A stretch of 64,000 nt of DNA from Odobenus rosmarus divergens (Eukaryota; Chordata; Mammalia; Carnivora; Odobenidae). Location: positions 205,674 through 269,673 of the forward strand of contig NW_004451655.1 of assembly GCF_000321225.1 (NCBI RefSeq). The letters run 5' to 3'. The notes below the pieces were generated by a model. That model searched no databases. It saw only the letters and a list, made by a program, of their open reading frames with translations, and had not been told where the DNA came from. Positions 20,997 through 33,492 of this stretch are shown piece after piece. Position 1 is the first letter of the stretch. Every line of letters begins with the position of its first letter. The position numbers were made by a program, and so were the translations under genes.

Positions 20997-23186
20997 TATT
21001 ATTTTTTTCATATCTTTTTTATCCTTCTTACCTGAGATCAGATGCTTCTCCCTCAAATATATAGAGATTCCTTTCTCCATTTATAGAAATGCAGTTTCAA
21101 AAAAAAATTTCTTTTCCTGGAGACATTGTACATTAAAATAGTAAACTATTTGATGATTTTGTTGTTTTTTTTAATTTTTCTGAATAAAGAGTGTGGTTGG
21201 TGGGGGGAAAATGGAGTTCTTTTAAAAATTTTAGTTGTCCTAGGCCCTTGGATGATTGGAAATGTTGTGACAGATTTGAGCTTTCTAAAGTGGACTATTT
21301 GAGGAGGTACTGAGTACAATTTCCATGGAAGTATTCAAGCAGATATTTGACATTCAGTTGTTAGAGATACTGTGGAAGAAAATGGAACAACAGATGATAA
21401 TTAGAATATTTGTGTTCTAAGGTCTCTTCCTGTTCTATTGTCTGTAAATTTACACATAGATTCTCCTTGGTAACAGACGTGAATTTCACTTGAAGCAAAC
21501 TTCATATTCATCTAATCGTTTTTGGACCCAAATAACTCACGGTATGATCACATGAAATATTGGCCCTCACTACTAACTGACCAGTAATACCACATAAACC
21601 AAGTCCCTGAGGTCATATGCTATAAACTCATTTTTTAATATTTTAACTCCTATCTACACACAGATGTGATTTCCTGCTTTAAATTTGTAGTATTCTTTGT
21701 TGATACAGTTATAGTAGGTGTGGAGTAGGAAACTTAGTTCATTTGTACAGGCACCTAACTTGTAGAAGAGAGCAGAATTGAGAGATGAAAAGGAGGGCAA
21801 GCTGGTGCATAGGGGTTGACTCTGATTTGTGAGGGCGAGAATGAGATATGGTGGAGCACAGAATATAAGAGTGATACACATAGGAACAGAGTGTAAAAGA
21901 TTTGTGTCTGATGTGAGGTAATATATAATTTTTGTGATATAAAATTGATGTAAAGGGGGTCAGCTATCAGAAAGCATTGAAACTCAAAAGTATCAGAATT
22001 GGGAAGAACTTCAAGGAGTCAGCCAAGGGCTTTGAAAAGAACTTGCTTTGAACCGTGTGCACTTTGCAAAATGATGCAATTCAATTTCAAATCTTCTTGC
22101 ATCTCTTCGTGTGATTTTAGGGGCAGCCAGTAAATGGGATCAATATTGATGGCAAATTGAATTTTCAAAAAACACTCAAGAAGCATTCATTATACTAAAT
22201 AAAACCAATTCTTTTTTTATGAAATAAAAGCACTTTAAAAGGTATTATGTTAGCCTTAATAATATCAGAGTTGGTGGCTATTCATACTAGTTTGTTCATT
22301 TAATGCCACTCTGTTCTTACTCTGGGCAGGTCATTTCCAATTCATTTTGTTGGAAATGAGGTTTATAAAACATGGTGATGCTTTTTAAGCCTCTTCCAGT
22401 TGTTCATGACTGGAATATGCATTTGTAGATAAACCTTCCTGGTGTAACTTCTTTACTTACCTATCACTGGTTCTTTGGAAATAGAGAATACATTATTTAA
22501 TGTTGGCAGTATTGTCCATGACCATGATTGAGTTGACTGTCTTTGTTGGTACCATGAACTTTACTAATTCAATAAGTTCAGTGGTTAGAAAAATAGACTT
22601 GACTCTCCTTGATGTAAGATGGATGAGTAGCTCCAGGATATTATGCCATTCATTATTAAAGCACAAAATAACATTTTAGCTAGAAAAATATGCCATGCTC
22701 TCTCTCTCTCTTTTTCTTTCAGTCTACAGTAAACAGATCATGTGAAATAGCTGTAGTGGTTAATCTGATCTAGCAATCATACAGTTAAATAATAAATACC
22801 GATATCGATACTTTTCCCATGATTGAATAGAGCTGTTGAAATCCTTCCACAGGACAGCAAGTTTTTAAAAGTAGATACATGGGTTAATGGACACGTGCTA
22901 TCTATATAAATGAATAATTGTTTTTCAATTAGACCTATTATGCAGGATTAAAAATTGCAAGGGTGAAGATGGGTTTTAGCAGCTTAACTGGGTTGTAAGT
23001 CAACATAAATTGGCTGTGGAACAAACCGGGGGTCCTAGGCAGGATTTCAGAAATAACTTCTTGTTAAGTAGAAGTTTTTTAAAGTATGGGGTTGTGTTGA
23101 TATTTCTTTAAAATTAATATGTTTTAGTCAAATTTAAATCCACAACATCCTTGTAACTTTATAAAAACATATTTCAATGAAAAATA
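20997..23186. other. Unassigned AT-rich DNA
   Basis: No repeat, RNA or exon recognised. A short CT run sits near 22696-22712. Confidence 0.5.
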
Positions 23187-23200
23187 CCTAGCAATAGTTT

Positions 23201-23394
23201 GTTTTTAAGATTTTTTTATTTGTTCATTTGAGACACAGAGATAGAGAGCATGAACAGGGGGAGACGCACCGGGAGGGGAGGAAGCAGGCTCCTGGCCGAG
23301 CAGGGAGCCCGACGCGGGGCTCGAACCCAGGACCCCGGGATCATGACCTGAGCCGAAGGCAGATGCTTAACCCTCTGAGCCACCCAGGCGCCCC
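23201..23394 (-). mobile_element. Can-SINE with 14-bp TSD
   Basis: Antisense copy with a GC-rich body ('agcagggagcccgacgcggg') and intact 'gagccacccaggcgccccc' head. The TSD cctagcaatagttt lies at 23187-23200 and 23395-23408. CpGs are well kept, so it looks fairly young. Confidence 0.96.
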
Positions 23395-23426
23395 CCTAGC
23401 AATAGTTTTGATTATTTAAAGTACCT

Positions 23427-23562
23427 GGGGCACCTGGGTGGCTCAGTTGGTTGAGGTCTGACTCTCGATTTTGGCTCAGGGTCATGAGATCCAGCCCCGT
23501 GTCTGGCTCTGTGCTCTGCGTGGAGTCTGCTTGTCCCTATCCGTCTCCTTTCTCTCTCAAAC
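23427..23562 (+). mobile_element. Can-SINE, short, with TSD
   Basis: Head 'ggggcacctgggtggctcag', then 'gattttggctcagggtcatg' and a CT-rich end. A TSD of about 11 bp (att/aatttaaag) lies at 23411-23421 and 23564-23574. It lies 18 bp downstream of the previous SINE's TSD. Confidence 0.93.
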
Positions 23563-23574
23563 AATAATTTAAAG

Positions 23575-24464
23575 AGAGGTTTCTGCTAATAAGCATTACA
23601 ATAGACACTTGGTTTATTTCAAGTGAAAACACCAATTCTAAAAAGTTTGGGATTTTTCTTGGTTACTTAGAAAGTATGCATCGTTCAATTTTACATCTTA
23701 TACTATAAAGCTTAAAATAAAAATGATAGTATGTAAAATATAGTTGGTGATTCCTTCTTCAATAGATTACTGGTATCTTAGATTTCCTTTACTAATTTTC
23801 CCATTTTCATATGTATAGGTATGTCTTTATTATCTTTTTTGTATTTTCAAACTGGAAACTGTAGTGAATTTTTCTTCATAAGATACCAAACCCTTTTTTC
23901 ATGCATAATTTTCAGTTCATGAAGGTATATAATTTTTAGTTTAACAATTCACCCAGAACACTGTAAGCAAAAAAAGTGAGATGTAGCACTGGCCACAAGA
24001 TAGCCTTAAAATGCAAGTTTTTTAATTTGTTTGTTTGAAAGCAGTCCTAAAACTACCAAAATTGAAATTGGATTTTAACAGTGTAGATACGTGTCAAAGG
24101 TGGAAGTGCTATATTTAAGACATCATATTCATGCATAGATGCTATTATGGTCAAGAGGGCTGTGTGTGTGTATGTTAGAACATATTATAGAACATATATA
24201 CCTCAACATACTGCATGTGTGAACTACTTAGTTAAATTGAAAATTCTAGTGGCCACGTTACAAAGAAGTAGAAAAAAGTGCAGTTTTAATAACGTGCTTA
24301 ATTTAATCAGTTCACTCAAATATTATTTCAATTACAAACAACGTAAGCAATGCTAGTAAGATTTTTTTGCTATACTGCACCTTCAGAATTTGGTGTCTAT
24401 TTTATAATTAGTGCACATTTCAATTCAGACTAGCCACGTTTTAAGTGTTAAAATGCCGTGTGTT
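23575..24464. other. Unassigned AT-rich DNA
   Basis: No repeat, RNA or exon recognised. Confidence 0.5.
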
Positions 24465-25000
24465 ATCCAAAATTTACAGAGATCTCTTAAAACTCAACAG
24501 TAAGAAACCAAACAACCTGATTTTAAAAATGAGCCATAACACCTCACCAAAGGAGTTAGATGGCAAATAGGCATGCAGAAAGATGCTCCACATCATATGT
24601 CATGAAAGAAATGCAAATTAAAGCAGTAACGACACCCAAATTAAAGCAGTAACGACACCCCACTACATATTATGAGAATGGCCCAAATCCCTAACACCAA
24701 CAATACTAAATGTTGGAGGATGTGAAGCAATAGGTACTCTCTCATGCATTGCTGGAGGGAATGCAAAATGGTATGGTCTCTTTGGAAGACAGGTGGTTAT
24801 TTCTTACAAAACTAAACATACTCTTACCATAAGATCCAACAATCACACTCTGTGGTATTTACTCAAAGGAGTAGAAAACTTGTGCTCACACAAAATCCTG
24901 CACACGGGCGTTTATAGCAACTTTATTCATAATTTGCAAATATGTCAAATAAACTTGTCAATACTTGATAAATATATACATAAAGAATGATAAGGTATGG
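24465..25000 (+). mobile_element. Old L1 ORF2 C-terminal fragment
   Basis: Sense ORF2-like order: 'cagagatctcttaaaactca', 'aaatgcaaattaaagcag', 'gctggagggaatgcaaaatg', 'tttatagcaactttattcat'. It is heavily diverged and interrupted by stops. Confidence 0.82.
24615..24660 (+). repeat. Two exact 23-bp tandem units
   Basis: Positions 24615-24637 and 24638-24660 are identical, inside the old L1. This is a recent local slippage-type duplication, since the L1 around it is much older. Confidence 0.93.
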
Positions 25001-25260
25001 ATTTGCAAAAAAAAAAAGTGCTTTTTCAAAGAGCAGTGCCTGAAATATGCTAACCATATCACTGTCAAGCTGGTTAAATAAATGCATCATTTTTCTCATC
25101 ATCACCTGTTTTTGAGAGTAGATGCACCATAAGTATTTGTATCTGAAAAATGCAGATCCCTTTGTTCCATCAAGAGCTAACTTATTCCCATTTTTGTCAC
25201 AGTTTAAGCAAAACTGAAAATGCATTTTCGCAACCCTCTGTAATAGAATGTAACTTTGAG

Positions 25261-25482
25261 GAGTGCCTGGGTGGTTCAGTCAGTTAAGCGTGCAACTCTT
25301 GATTTTGGCTCAGGTCATGATCTCAGGGTCATGAGATCGAGCCTTAAGTTAGGCTCCGTGTTGAGTGTGGAACTTGCTTAAGATTCTCTAAGATTCTCTC
25401 TTTCCCTCTCCCTCTGCCCACTGGCCCCCACCCCTGGCTTGCACATGCTCTCTCTCTCTTTCTAAAAAATAAAATACGATAA
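25261..25482 (+). mobile_element. Can-SINE with 19-bp TSD
   Basis: Head 'gagtgcctgggtggttcagt', 'cttgattttggctcaggtca', CT-rich region, A-rich tail. The TSD aatagaatgtaactttgag is exact at 25242-25260 and 25483-25501. It has a small internal duplication of 'aagattctct'. Confidence 0.96.
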
Positions 25483-25501
25483 AATAGAATGTAACTTTGA
25501 G

Positions 25502-26894
25502 TTAACTGTGAAATGTCTTAATGTTTTGTGTGGGCTATTAGAAAATGAAATGTTTATTTAGGAGATGTTAAGACCATCCCATAATTAGTCGAGTTTCTAT
25601 GGATAAGTAAATGAGCGAAATCATTTGTAGTTTTGAGAGTGAACAGTTAAACTGTGGAATTTCCTGCTGTAGCCAGTTACCCAGTACGGACTCCCTGGGT
25701 TTCTGAACTAATGAAGAGAATGGGGATCACAATTTTGTTTCACAATGTGATGTGTTTTTCACTGACTAGAATAAGGTTTAAATTTGTTTCTTTACTAAAC
25801 AGATAATTCTGAGTTTTTAAAATCACTATTCATTACCCAGTTAGGGAGACTATATTTAATACACTAAAGATTTTACTCATTTGAGATGTTTAGAGGTTTT
25901 GTTTTCTTTACCATGTGTTACAGAGATAATGTGTGAAAAACTATACCCTAATCGGATTTGTTCAAAGGGGTTTTGCAAATCATTATCTCCTACAGAGAAA
26001 CCTTGGACAGTTACAGCAATCATTTCTACCATTTTTGTATTTCTAAGTAAGTGACTGTGTTAATAGACTGGCTTTTCCCCCTGATGGGCCAGTATAATGT
26101 AATGCCAGTAGAAACTGCTGAGCAAATTAAGGGACATTACAGCCTTACATTTGTTCACATGAGTTCATATGAAGAGAGGCTATTGCATCAGTAGCTTTGT
26201 CCACAGAATATCACGACTCTGCTTTTAATAGTTCAGTTTTTTTAATAGAAATTGCAACAAATTTCCTGTGTAAGGTGCTATTTTGATATTAAGTATCATA
26301 ATTTCAAGAGTTAATTACCATAGTGATGTGATTGGTTTATCTAGAGACTATGAAATAGAGTTGTGTTAGGCCACATCCATATATTACAATATTTAGTATG
26401 TATAAATTACGTATATACACACATGTGCATAAATGCATGTCTTTAATATCCTTTTTAATCAAGTGAGGGCCTGAGTAGAATGCTATGGCTTGAAGTGTCA
26501 ACTAGGTGTCTTAAATAAGCAGTCAGGGCTTAAAAGAAATTGGGATTCTAAAATCAGATTCTGTCACTATGAAACCAAACTTAAGGCTTTTAATAAAATA
26601 GCAAATAAATTGAGGAGTAAAAATAGATAGACTATAATTATTAAAACATACTAAACACATATAACAAAATATTTATAATATTTATGTTATATAATTATAT
26701 TACTATATTAATTTATTAGTGCATAAATAAATTTTGTGATCATAGAATGATGCTTGATGACAAATAGGCCTGAAAAGGGACAATATTTCTAAATCTTGCA
26801 TTAATTTTCCTAAATCATCATATGAAGGAATTTGTCCATTTTATCTAATGGTAAAATTTTTTATCATATATTTATTCATAGTGGGTTCCTCTTT
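25502..26894. other. Unassigned AT-rich DNA
   Basis: No gene or repeat family recognised. Confidence 0.5.
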
Positions 26895-27880
26895 TAGCCT
26901 TTTAAATATCTGTAGGGTCGTAATGATATACTTTCTCTTATTTTTTATAATATATTCCCTTTTTTCATGATTATTCTATGTATTTGTAAATTTTCTTGCA
27001 TTTTTTGAAGGATGAAATTAGAGTTTTGTTCATTTTTTCTACTACTATTCCTAACTAACTGGTTTCTGTATTCATTGCTATATCCTTTTTCTACTTTGAT
27101 TTTAATTTGTTCTTCCTTTCCTTGTTTCTAAAAGTTGATGTTGAGACAGTGGGTCTAATACATTTTTTTCTAATATGTGAGTATAAAATTGTACATTTCC
27201 CTCTCAGAACCACAAATTATATAATTTCCTTTTTGCCCCTTGGTTCATTTAGATGTGTGTTGCTTAATTTCCAAATATTGGGCTTTTCTAGAAATCTTAT
27301 TTATTTTCAATTTCATTACATTTTGTCAGAGAGCATACTTTGTATTTCAGTATTTGAAATGATTTACTGAGGATATTTTATGGCTCATCTTATACCCTAG
27401 TTGCACTTGAAAAAGTGAGTGCTCTGCAATTACTCATTGTAATGTTTTACAAAAATTGATTAATATTTTATTAACTATATATATATATTTTAAAGATTTT
27501 ATTTATTTGAGAGAGAGAATGAGAGAGAGCACATGAGAGGGGGGAGGGGCAGAGGGAGAAGCAGACTCCCCGCTGAGCAGGGAGCCCAATGCGGGACTCG
27601 ATCCTGGGACTCCAGGATCATGACCTGAGCCGAAGGCAGTTGCTTAACCAACTGAGCCACCCAGGCGCCCAACTATATATATTTTATATTTTATTAGTTT
27701 GTCTTACAGTGTTTTTAAAATCATGTATAGTATTGATAATTTGTCAACTTTCTGTCACACACTGAGGAAGGAAAGTTTAAAAAAATCTAAATAGAAGTAT
27801 AGATTTCTCTATTATACCATTTAGTCATACCAATTTTGCTTCATATATTTTGAAGCTATGTTATTAGGTGCATACAGTTG
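26895..27880 (-). mobile_element. Old L1 ORF2 fragment, interrupted by SINE
   Basis: Antisense ORF2 sequence ending with 'gcttcatatattttgaagct' and 'gttattaggtgcatacag', a hallmark of the L1 endonuclease/RT spacer. A Can-SINE lies at 27488-27670. Diverged, no intact frame. Confidence 0.78.
27488..27670 (-). mobile_element. Can-SINE with TSD
   Basis: Antisense copy with GA-rich region, 'gagcagggagcccaatgcgg', 'gatcatgacctgagccgaag' and intact 'ccacccaggcgccc' head. The TSD aactatatatatttt-like lies at about 27473-27487 and 27671-27685, blurred by the AT repeat. Confidence 0.95.
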
Positions 27881-28388
27881 GGAAAAAATAATTTAAAAGA
27901 AAGTCTCTTGACACTGTAGCAAACCTCTCCACAGAAGTGGAAAAAAAAGAACATAGTTTTCGTATTAAATAAGCATTAATCTGGAATGTGATGTTTATCA
28001 TAGGTAACCCACTAAATTGCAAAAACAAATTTCATCCTTTTGTATACTCAGATGCAGCCCATTTCATACATGTTTTCAAGCTCAATGATAACTCAAGAAA
28101 GAGGACTTGACAGCACATTTGACACACATACTTCATCCTAAATTTATCCGGTAATTGGGGAGCCACTTGTGTTTGCTAACTGCCTTTATCTAAAGGAAAG
28201 TGAATTTCTTCCATCTCTGTGTTGGGCCATAGGTTTTGAACTTGAAGCCGGCTGAAGTTAGGCCCTTACCCTCCCATGGGAGGGGTGCTCTCTTCTTGAT
28301 GATTGCATTACCAGACAGCTCCCAAGTCCTTGAGGGCTAGGGTTAGGGTTATAACACTGGCAAGAGGCTTTATTTATCTTTTAAAAAG
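27881..28388. other. Unassigned sequence
   Basis: No gene or repeat recognised. Confidence 0.5.
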
Positions 28389-28398
28389 ATTTACATAC

Positions 28399-28590
28399 GG
28401 GGGCCTGGGTGGCTCAGATGACTGAGCATCTATCTTTGGTTCAGGTCGTGATCTCCTAGGACCTAGACCCACGTCGAGCTCCCTGCTTATTGGGGAGTTT
28501 ACTTCTCCCTCTCCCTCTGCCTCTCCCCTTACTTGTGCTCTCTGTCTCTCTCTCTCTCAAATGAATAAATAAAATCTTTAAAAATAAAAA
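28399..28590 (+). mobile_element. Can-SINE with 10-bp TSD
   Basis: Head 'ggggcctgggtggctcagat', diverged middle, long CT-rich region, 'aataaataaaatcttt' tail. TSD atttacatac at 28389-28398 and 28591-28600. Confidence 0.95.
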
Positions 28591-28709
28591 ATTTACATAC
28601 ATCTCAGAGTGGCAGAGAAAAAAAATTCACAATTACAAGTTTTCTTAAGTGAATGCTCTAAGAATGAGAAGAAGGGAAGTTTCTTCCCTCTTTCACTAGA
28701 GAAAATGTA

Positions 28710-29660
28710 TTTCTTTTCTTTTTTAGACATATTTCTGCTATATTATACATTTAGTTTGTTATGTCATCTTAACTAATTGACTCTAACGTTATGAAATTAT
28801 TTATTGATAATACTCCTCAACTTGAATTCTATTTTGAATTTATAGAATCCTAACAGTTAATATTACTCTTGCATACTATGATTTTTCCACCTTTTACCTT
28901 TTTTCTGCTCTTTTTTGCCATATTTGGCTTAACTAAATATGTATTAGTTTTCTGTACTATTTCCTATATTGATTTTCTTTCTTCTGTTTTGTTTACTTTG
29001 ATGTTAATTTAATCCAGTGATTTAAAAAATTTGTATTTTAGTTTTCAGTTCTAGGTTTTCCATTTTCCTTCTTACAGATTCTAAATCTCTCCTTAAATTT
29101 CCTATTTACTTACCCATTTTATCCATATTCTTGTATAAACTCTGAGATTTTAACACTATCCCTTTCATATTCATCTGTGCTACTTTTAACATTGTAGGTT
29201 GTGGATTGTTTTCCTATTGAATGGCATTTCCCTTGCTCATGGTTCCTATTTCCTTGTTTCCCCACATGGGTAGTAACTTTGTATTATTTACTGGATGTTT
29301 TTTCTGATAATTGTAGAAACTCTACTTCTGTTTTATTCTTCTGCCAGTAACCTTGCAGGAGGTAACTAGAGTCCTGTAGGCTTACATTTTAGTTTTGTTT
29401 TGTTAGGGTGGTTTTGTGTTCAGTTGACCCATAATCCTACAGTGAATTAATTGTCCAAGGATACATTTTTGCTCCTAAGGCAGTGCTCTTTGGAGTGTCA
29501 ACAGAGGACAAGAGGTGTTTCCTAAATTATGTTTACTTGAAGGGAGCCAAATACCAAATTCTGCCTTCCCTGCGGTAGGCAGCAATTGAAATCTCTCCTC
29601 AGCTTTTTCATCTTTCCATATGCTGTTTTTCCTTGAACTCATTAGAGTCTTGCCCACATA
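28710..29660 (-). mobile_element. Old L1 3' UTR/ORF2 fragment
   Basis: Antisense text such as 'tttactggatgttttttctg', 'ataattgtagaaactct' and 'cttgtttccccacatgggta' matches L1M 3' UTR. Stops are frequent. Ends approximate. Confidence 0.6.
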
Positions 29661-31667
29661 AGAACAGTTCAGGGGTTAATCATGTATTTAGCGGAAGTTT
29701 TTACACAGATTTGGGGGTTCCCTCAGCTATGGCTTTGTCCTTTTCCTGATTAATCTCAATTTCTAATCGCTTAGAAAGTCCCAATCTCCTCTGATTTGAG
29801 ACCAATCAGTCTGAAGATTTTGACTTGAACTGTATAGAGCCCCTCATAGACCCTATCGTCCTCTCAGTAGAAAATCCATATAAATTTGACTCTTACGAAT
29901 GTTTCCTTTCTCCCTAGGGTGAGATCTCCTCTAGTTTTTGTCTGCTCTTGTTTGCTCTCAAGTGACTTCGGACAGGCTCCCTTTCGAGTATTTAATTGCC
30001 AAATGAAGGAGTATCACTCTGATTAAAATATAGATAGATGGATAGATAGATACAGAGATATAGAACAATATATATATGTATATATATATATGCCACCATT
30101 TCCAGAACTAAAACTTTTTAAGGTATTTTTTCTCTCTGTATATAAATTCATTTTATTTTAAAAAAATTGGAAACATTGAATTCAGTTACAGAAATTACTT
30201 CCTTGAGATTTTTTTTGTACTTAGTTTATTTGTAATTTAGTATTTAAAAAAAAATCACTCAGTCTGTGAAGCATTCTGCCTCTTTAATAGAATTTGAATT
30301 TTTAGGATATCCTACCATCAATAGTCGTGTTCACTCTGTATACATGAATTTTAATGAGCCTTATGATCATGAATTTCTAGTTATGATATTAAAAACTGTA
30401 CACTCTTGCATTTAATGAGTAACCAGAGATGCATATTTTTGTTTCCATCAGCAGTTTGGTCTCAACAACAGCTTTAAAGGTTCAGGGTCACTTTGAGTTC
30501 AAGTAGATAAACTGTCCAAAATATTATGCAGCTCAGATAGAATTAAACTCCTTGTTAGAGCATATTAGTTTACTCCAGAAAGTGTTATTCAAAGAGATGA
30601 GAGTACATGGGAAGACAAAGACAACAGAAAATCAAATAGAAGGATCAATATATTGCCCAGAAACTAACAAATTATTGACCCATGTATATGCATTTTCACA
30701 GGAGAAAGCAAAAGAACTACAATCAATAAAATAACTTAGGAGTGAAGTTTCTTAACATGAAAATGGAAAAGGAATAAAAAAATGAGGGTCTTATATGTGG
30801 GTATGATATATAACCAATCTAGAATTTTAGTAAATTTTTAGCTTCATTTTAAATAACTCTTTATTTAGTTTCTTCTATCTATAATATTGTACCATATTAT
30901 TCTGCATATAGACCATGCCATTCCCTCATTGTGCTCACAAGAGGGAGAATAGAAGTGAAGGAATGAGGCAAGTGTGATATTTCCAATTATTTAACAAGCT
31001 TGCCAGTAAGACACCGGCTCATCATCTGTCTATAAATCCAAGTCCACACCATCTCCTAGGTATCTAAGATTGATACAGCAGTAGTACCTCACACTTGACT
31101 TTTCCACTTATATAAATTAAATATAAAATTATTGTGCTTCTTTGTTTTTTCTTGTCCCAGTTCTCTAAAGGTCCATATCATCTTCTGGTAAACTTTAATT
31201 TTCACCCAGTTTTGGTCTACTCTAGTTTTGACCTCCAAGAGCCATGCACTATGCTCTTCTTGTCTTGAACAATTTATCTTACTTAATCGTGGCCCAAGCG
31301 GTGTTTTTCTTCAGGACAGCTCCTAAAACAGCCTATTTACTAAACCTCCACTCTCTGTTACCCATAACAAGAGAGGAGATCTCCTAATTCATCAAGAAAA
31401 AAAACCAAATATCTCATTTTCTGTGGTTATTTATTGTATTAGTGAACTTTTTCTTCTTCCTCGTATAAACTCTTGATCGTGATAGAGCATCTTCGCTATC
31501 TCTGGGTTTTCTAAATTTTCAGGGACAGAGAAAACTAGAAACAGGATCACACATTTATAAAGCTAGATTAGATCTCCTAGCTTTGCCCAATTCAAGACAG
31601 AAACCATCTTCTTATCCTAGTAGATTTCAAGTCTTATCATAAAAACAAATTAATACAATAAAACAAT
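29661..31667. other. Unassigned AT-rich DNA
   Basis: No gene or repeat family recognised, apart from a GATA/AT microsatellite. Confidence 0.5.
30029..30092. repeat. GATA and AT microsatellite
   Basis: About five imperfect GATA units, then (AT)n broken by a G. Length is likely variable between individuals. Confidence 0.85.
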
Positions 31668-32040
31668 TTTTTAAAGTTTTTATTTAAATTCCAGTTAATT
31701 AACATACAGTAATATTAGTTTCAGTTGTACAAGATAGTGATTCCACCCTTCCATACATCACCCCTGGTGCTCGTCACAGCAAGTGCCCTCCTTAATCCCC
31801 ATCACCTATTTCACTCATCCCCCCACCCACCTCCCATCTGGTAACCAACAGTTTGTTCTCTATAATTAAGAGTCTGTTTCTTGTTTTTCTCCCTCTTTCT
31901 TTCTTTTTTTCACCTTTGCTCATTTGTTTCTTGAATTCCACATATGAGTGAAATTATATGGTGTTTGTCTTTCTCTGACTCATTTTACTTAGCACAATAC
32001 TCTCTAGCTCCATCCATGTCATTGCAAATGGCAAGATTTG
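31668..32040 (-). mobile_element. Carnivore L1 3' end
   Basis: Antisense 3' UTR: T-rich tail, 'cagttaattaacatacagta', 'ggtgctcgtcacagcaagtg', 'gtgtttgtctttctctgact', ending in 'atgtcattgcaaatggcaag' from the ORF2 end. 5'-truncated. A clear TSD was not found. Confidence 0.9.
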
Positions 32041-33018
32041 CCAACAGAAAGCACATTCTAGAATTTAATGCTCTATTGATTCCCTGCCAAAAGGAGAAAG
32101 ATGTTGAACTGTCCTCACTTAAGGAGAATTGCACTTTGAAGACTGGCTGTCAGTTCACAGCATGAAGCAAATGTTTCAAAAAAAAAAAAAAACACAACTG
32201 TGGAGCTATAGGAAATATGAGAAAGTGAAAATCATAAATTTAACATTTTTCACTTCCTCCCTTTTTTCAGTAGACATTTATAAAGAGAATCTATGTTTAT
32301 TAGGTTTTGACATGACAGTCAAAGAAAATAAGCCAAATTGTTGCAGCAATTACAATCATGGCAAATGGACATATCTTGGTTTGATTCTTCATTTTGACAA
32401 GAAACAAACATTGGGAACATACAGGATGAACAGGTCACGAGATGTTCACCACAGATTGTTAAATTTCAGGTCACTAACTAAAACTCTTAAGTGTCTCACT
32501 CAGTCATTCAAAGATCTCCATGCTGTTGCCCTAATATGACTTTGCAATCTTCTTCAAACTACTCAACTTATACTGCATTTTCACTAATTTTCTTTGTTAT
32601 CATTTCCTTCCTTCCTTCTTTCCTTTCTTCTTTCTTTCTACCCCAGTGTCCCCCATCTCATCTATTTTGTTACTCTCCTATACATAAATGACCTATATTC
32701 TTTTGCTCTGTTCTCTGTTTGGTATATGTCCTACCCAATTCTCATATAGTCAAAATCCACCCATCCTTCAAGGCCTAATTCAAATTCATGCTACCCTTAG
32801 ACAAATATCTACAGAGAAATATATAATTCCCATCTCTAAACTAGCAATGAATTTATCTGAAATAATCTTTTGGACCCTAATACTGTATTACATGATTTCT
32901 AGTAAAATATAATGGCCTTTTCCCTGATTGTAAATATCAGGATGAATTAATCTTTATATATCTTATAATGGGCATCTAATTACAATGTAATCAATACCTA
33001 TTCATTTTTTTTTATTGA
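32041..33018. other. Unassigned sequence
   Basis: Contains a CTTC/CTTT pyrimidine run (32606-32640). 'catccttcaaggcctaattc' near 32762 hints at a worn L2/L3-type 3' end but is too short to call. Confidence 0.45.
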
Positions 33019-33492
33019 ATGGTTATTTACCATTATTGCACCAAAAATAATGAGGCCTCATGGACAGTGAAGTGCAGTGCTATAAAGATTCCAGGAGTCA
33101 TTCTTGGCATCTGGACTGGTAGCAAGGGTCCAAAGAATTCATGGGAAATTACGTGGTTGTATAAATTCAACAGTTTCCAAATTGCTTCAGGGGATCCTGA
33201 AGCAAATTATGAAACAATTAGGGCCACCTGGGTTAACTCAGCACTACTTTTACAAATTGCTACAAATACACTTTGTGGGAAATTAGAGACTCTGTGTGGT
33301 GCCTTACAGTTCTTTCAGATACTAAATTCTACATACTTCCAGATCGCCCTGCCAACTGGTATGCCAGAACTTCCTGAGAGAAGGAAAAATCCAATACACG
33401 TACAAATGCTGACAATTCTGCACAAAGTCCTTTGTTTCATAAAAGGTAAAATAATGGTTCTAGCTAGTTATTGCATACTAATCATTCACTAA
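33019..33492 (+). other. 157-codon open frame, unrecognised
   Basis: The longest open frame in the window outside known repeats. It has no signal peptide, domain or repeat that I recognise, and no intron/exon context is visible. Ten or so lysine/isoleucine-rich stretches follow the local AT bias. In 64 kb of mostly non-coding DNA, one open frame of this size can occur by chance. I list it only because it is the best remaining coding candidate; a worn pseudogene is the other option. Confidence 0.12.

Noticed and set aside
28335..28352. Telomere-like ctagggttagggtt
   Set aside because: Only two TTAGGG units in unique DNA; not an interstitial telomeric array.
33210..33250. SINE head-like text 'gggccacctgggttaactca'
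   Set aside because: No SINE body, tail or TSD follows; chance resemblance.
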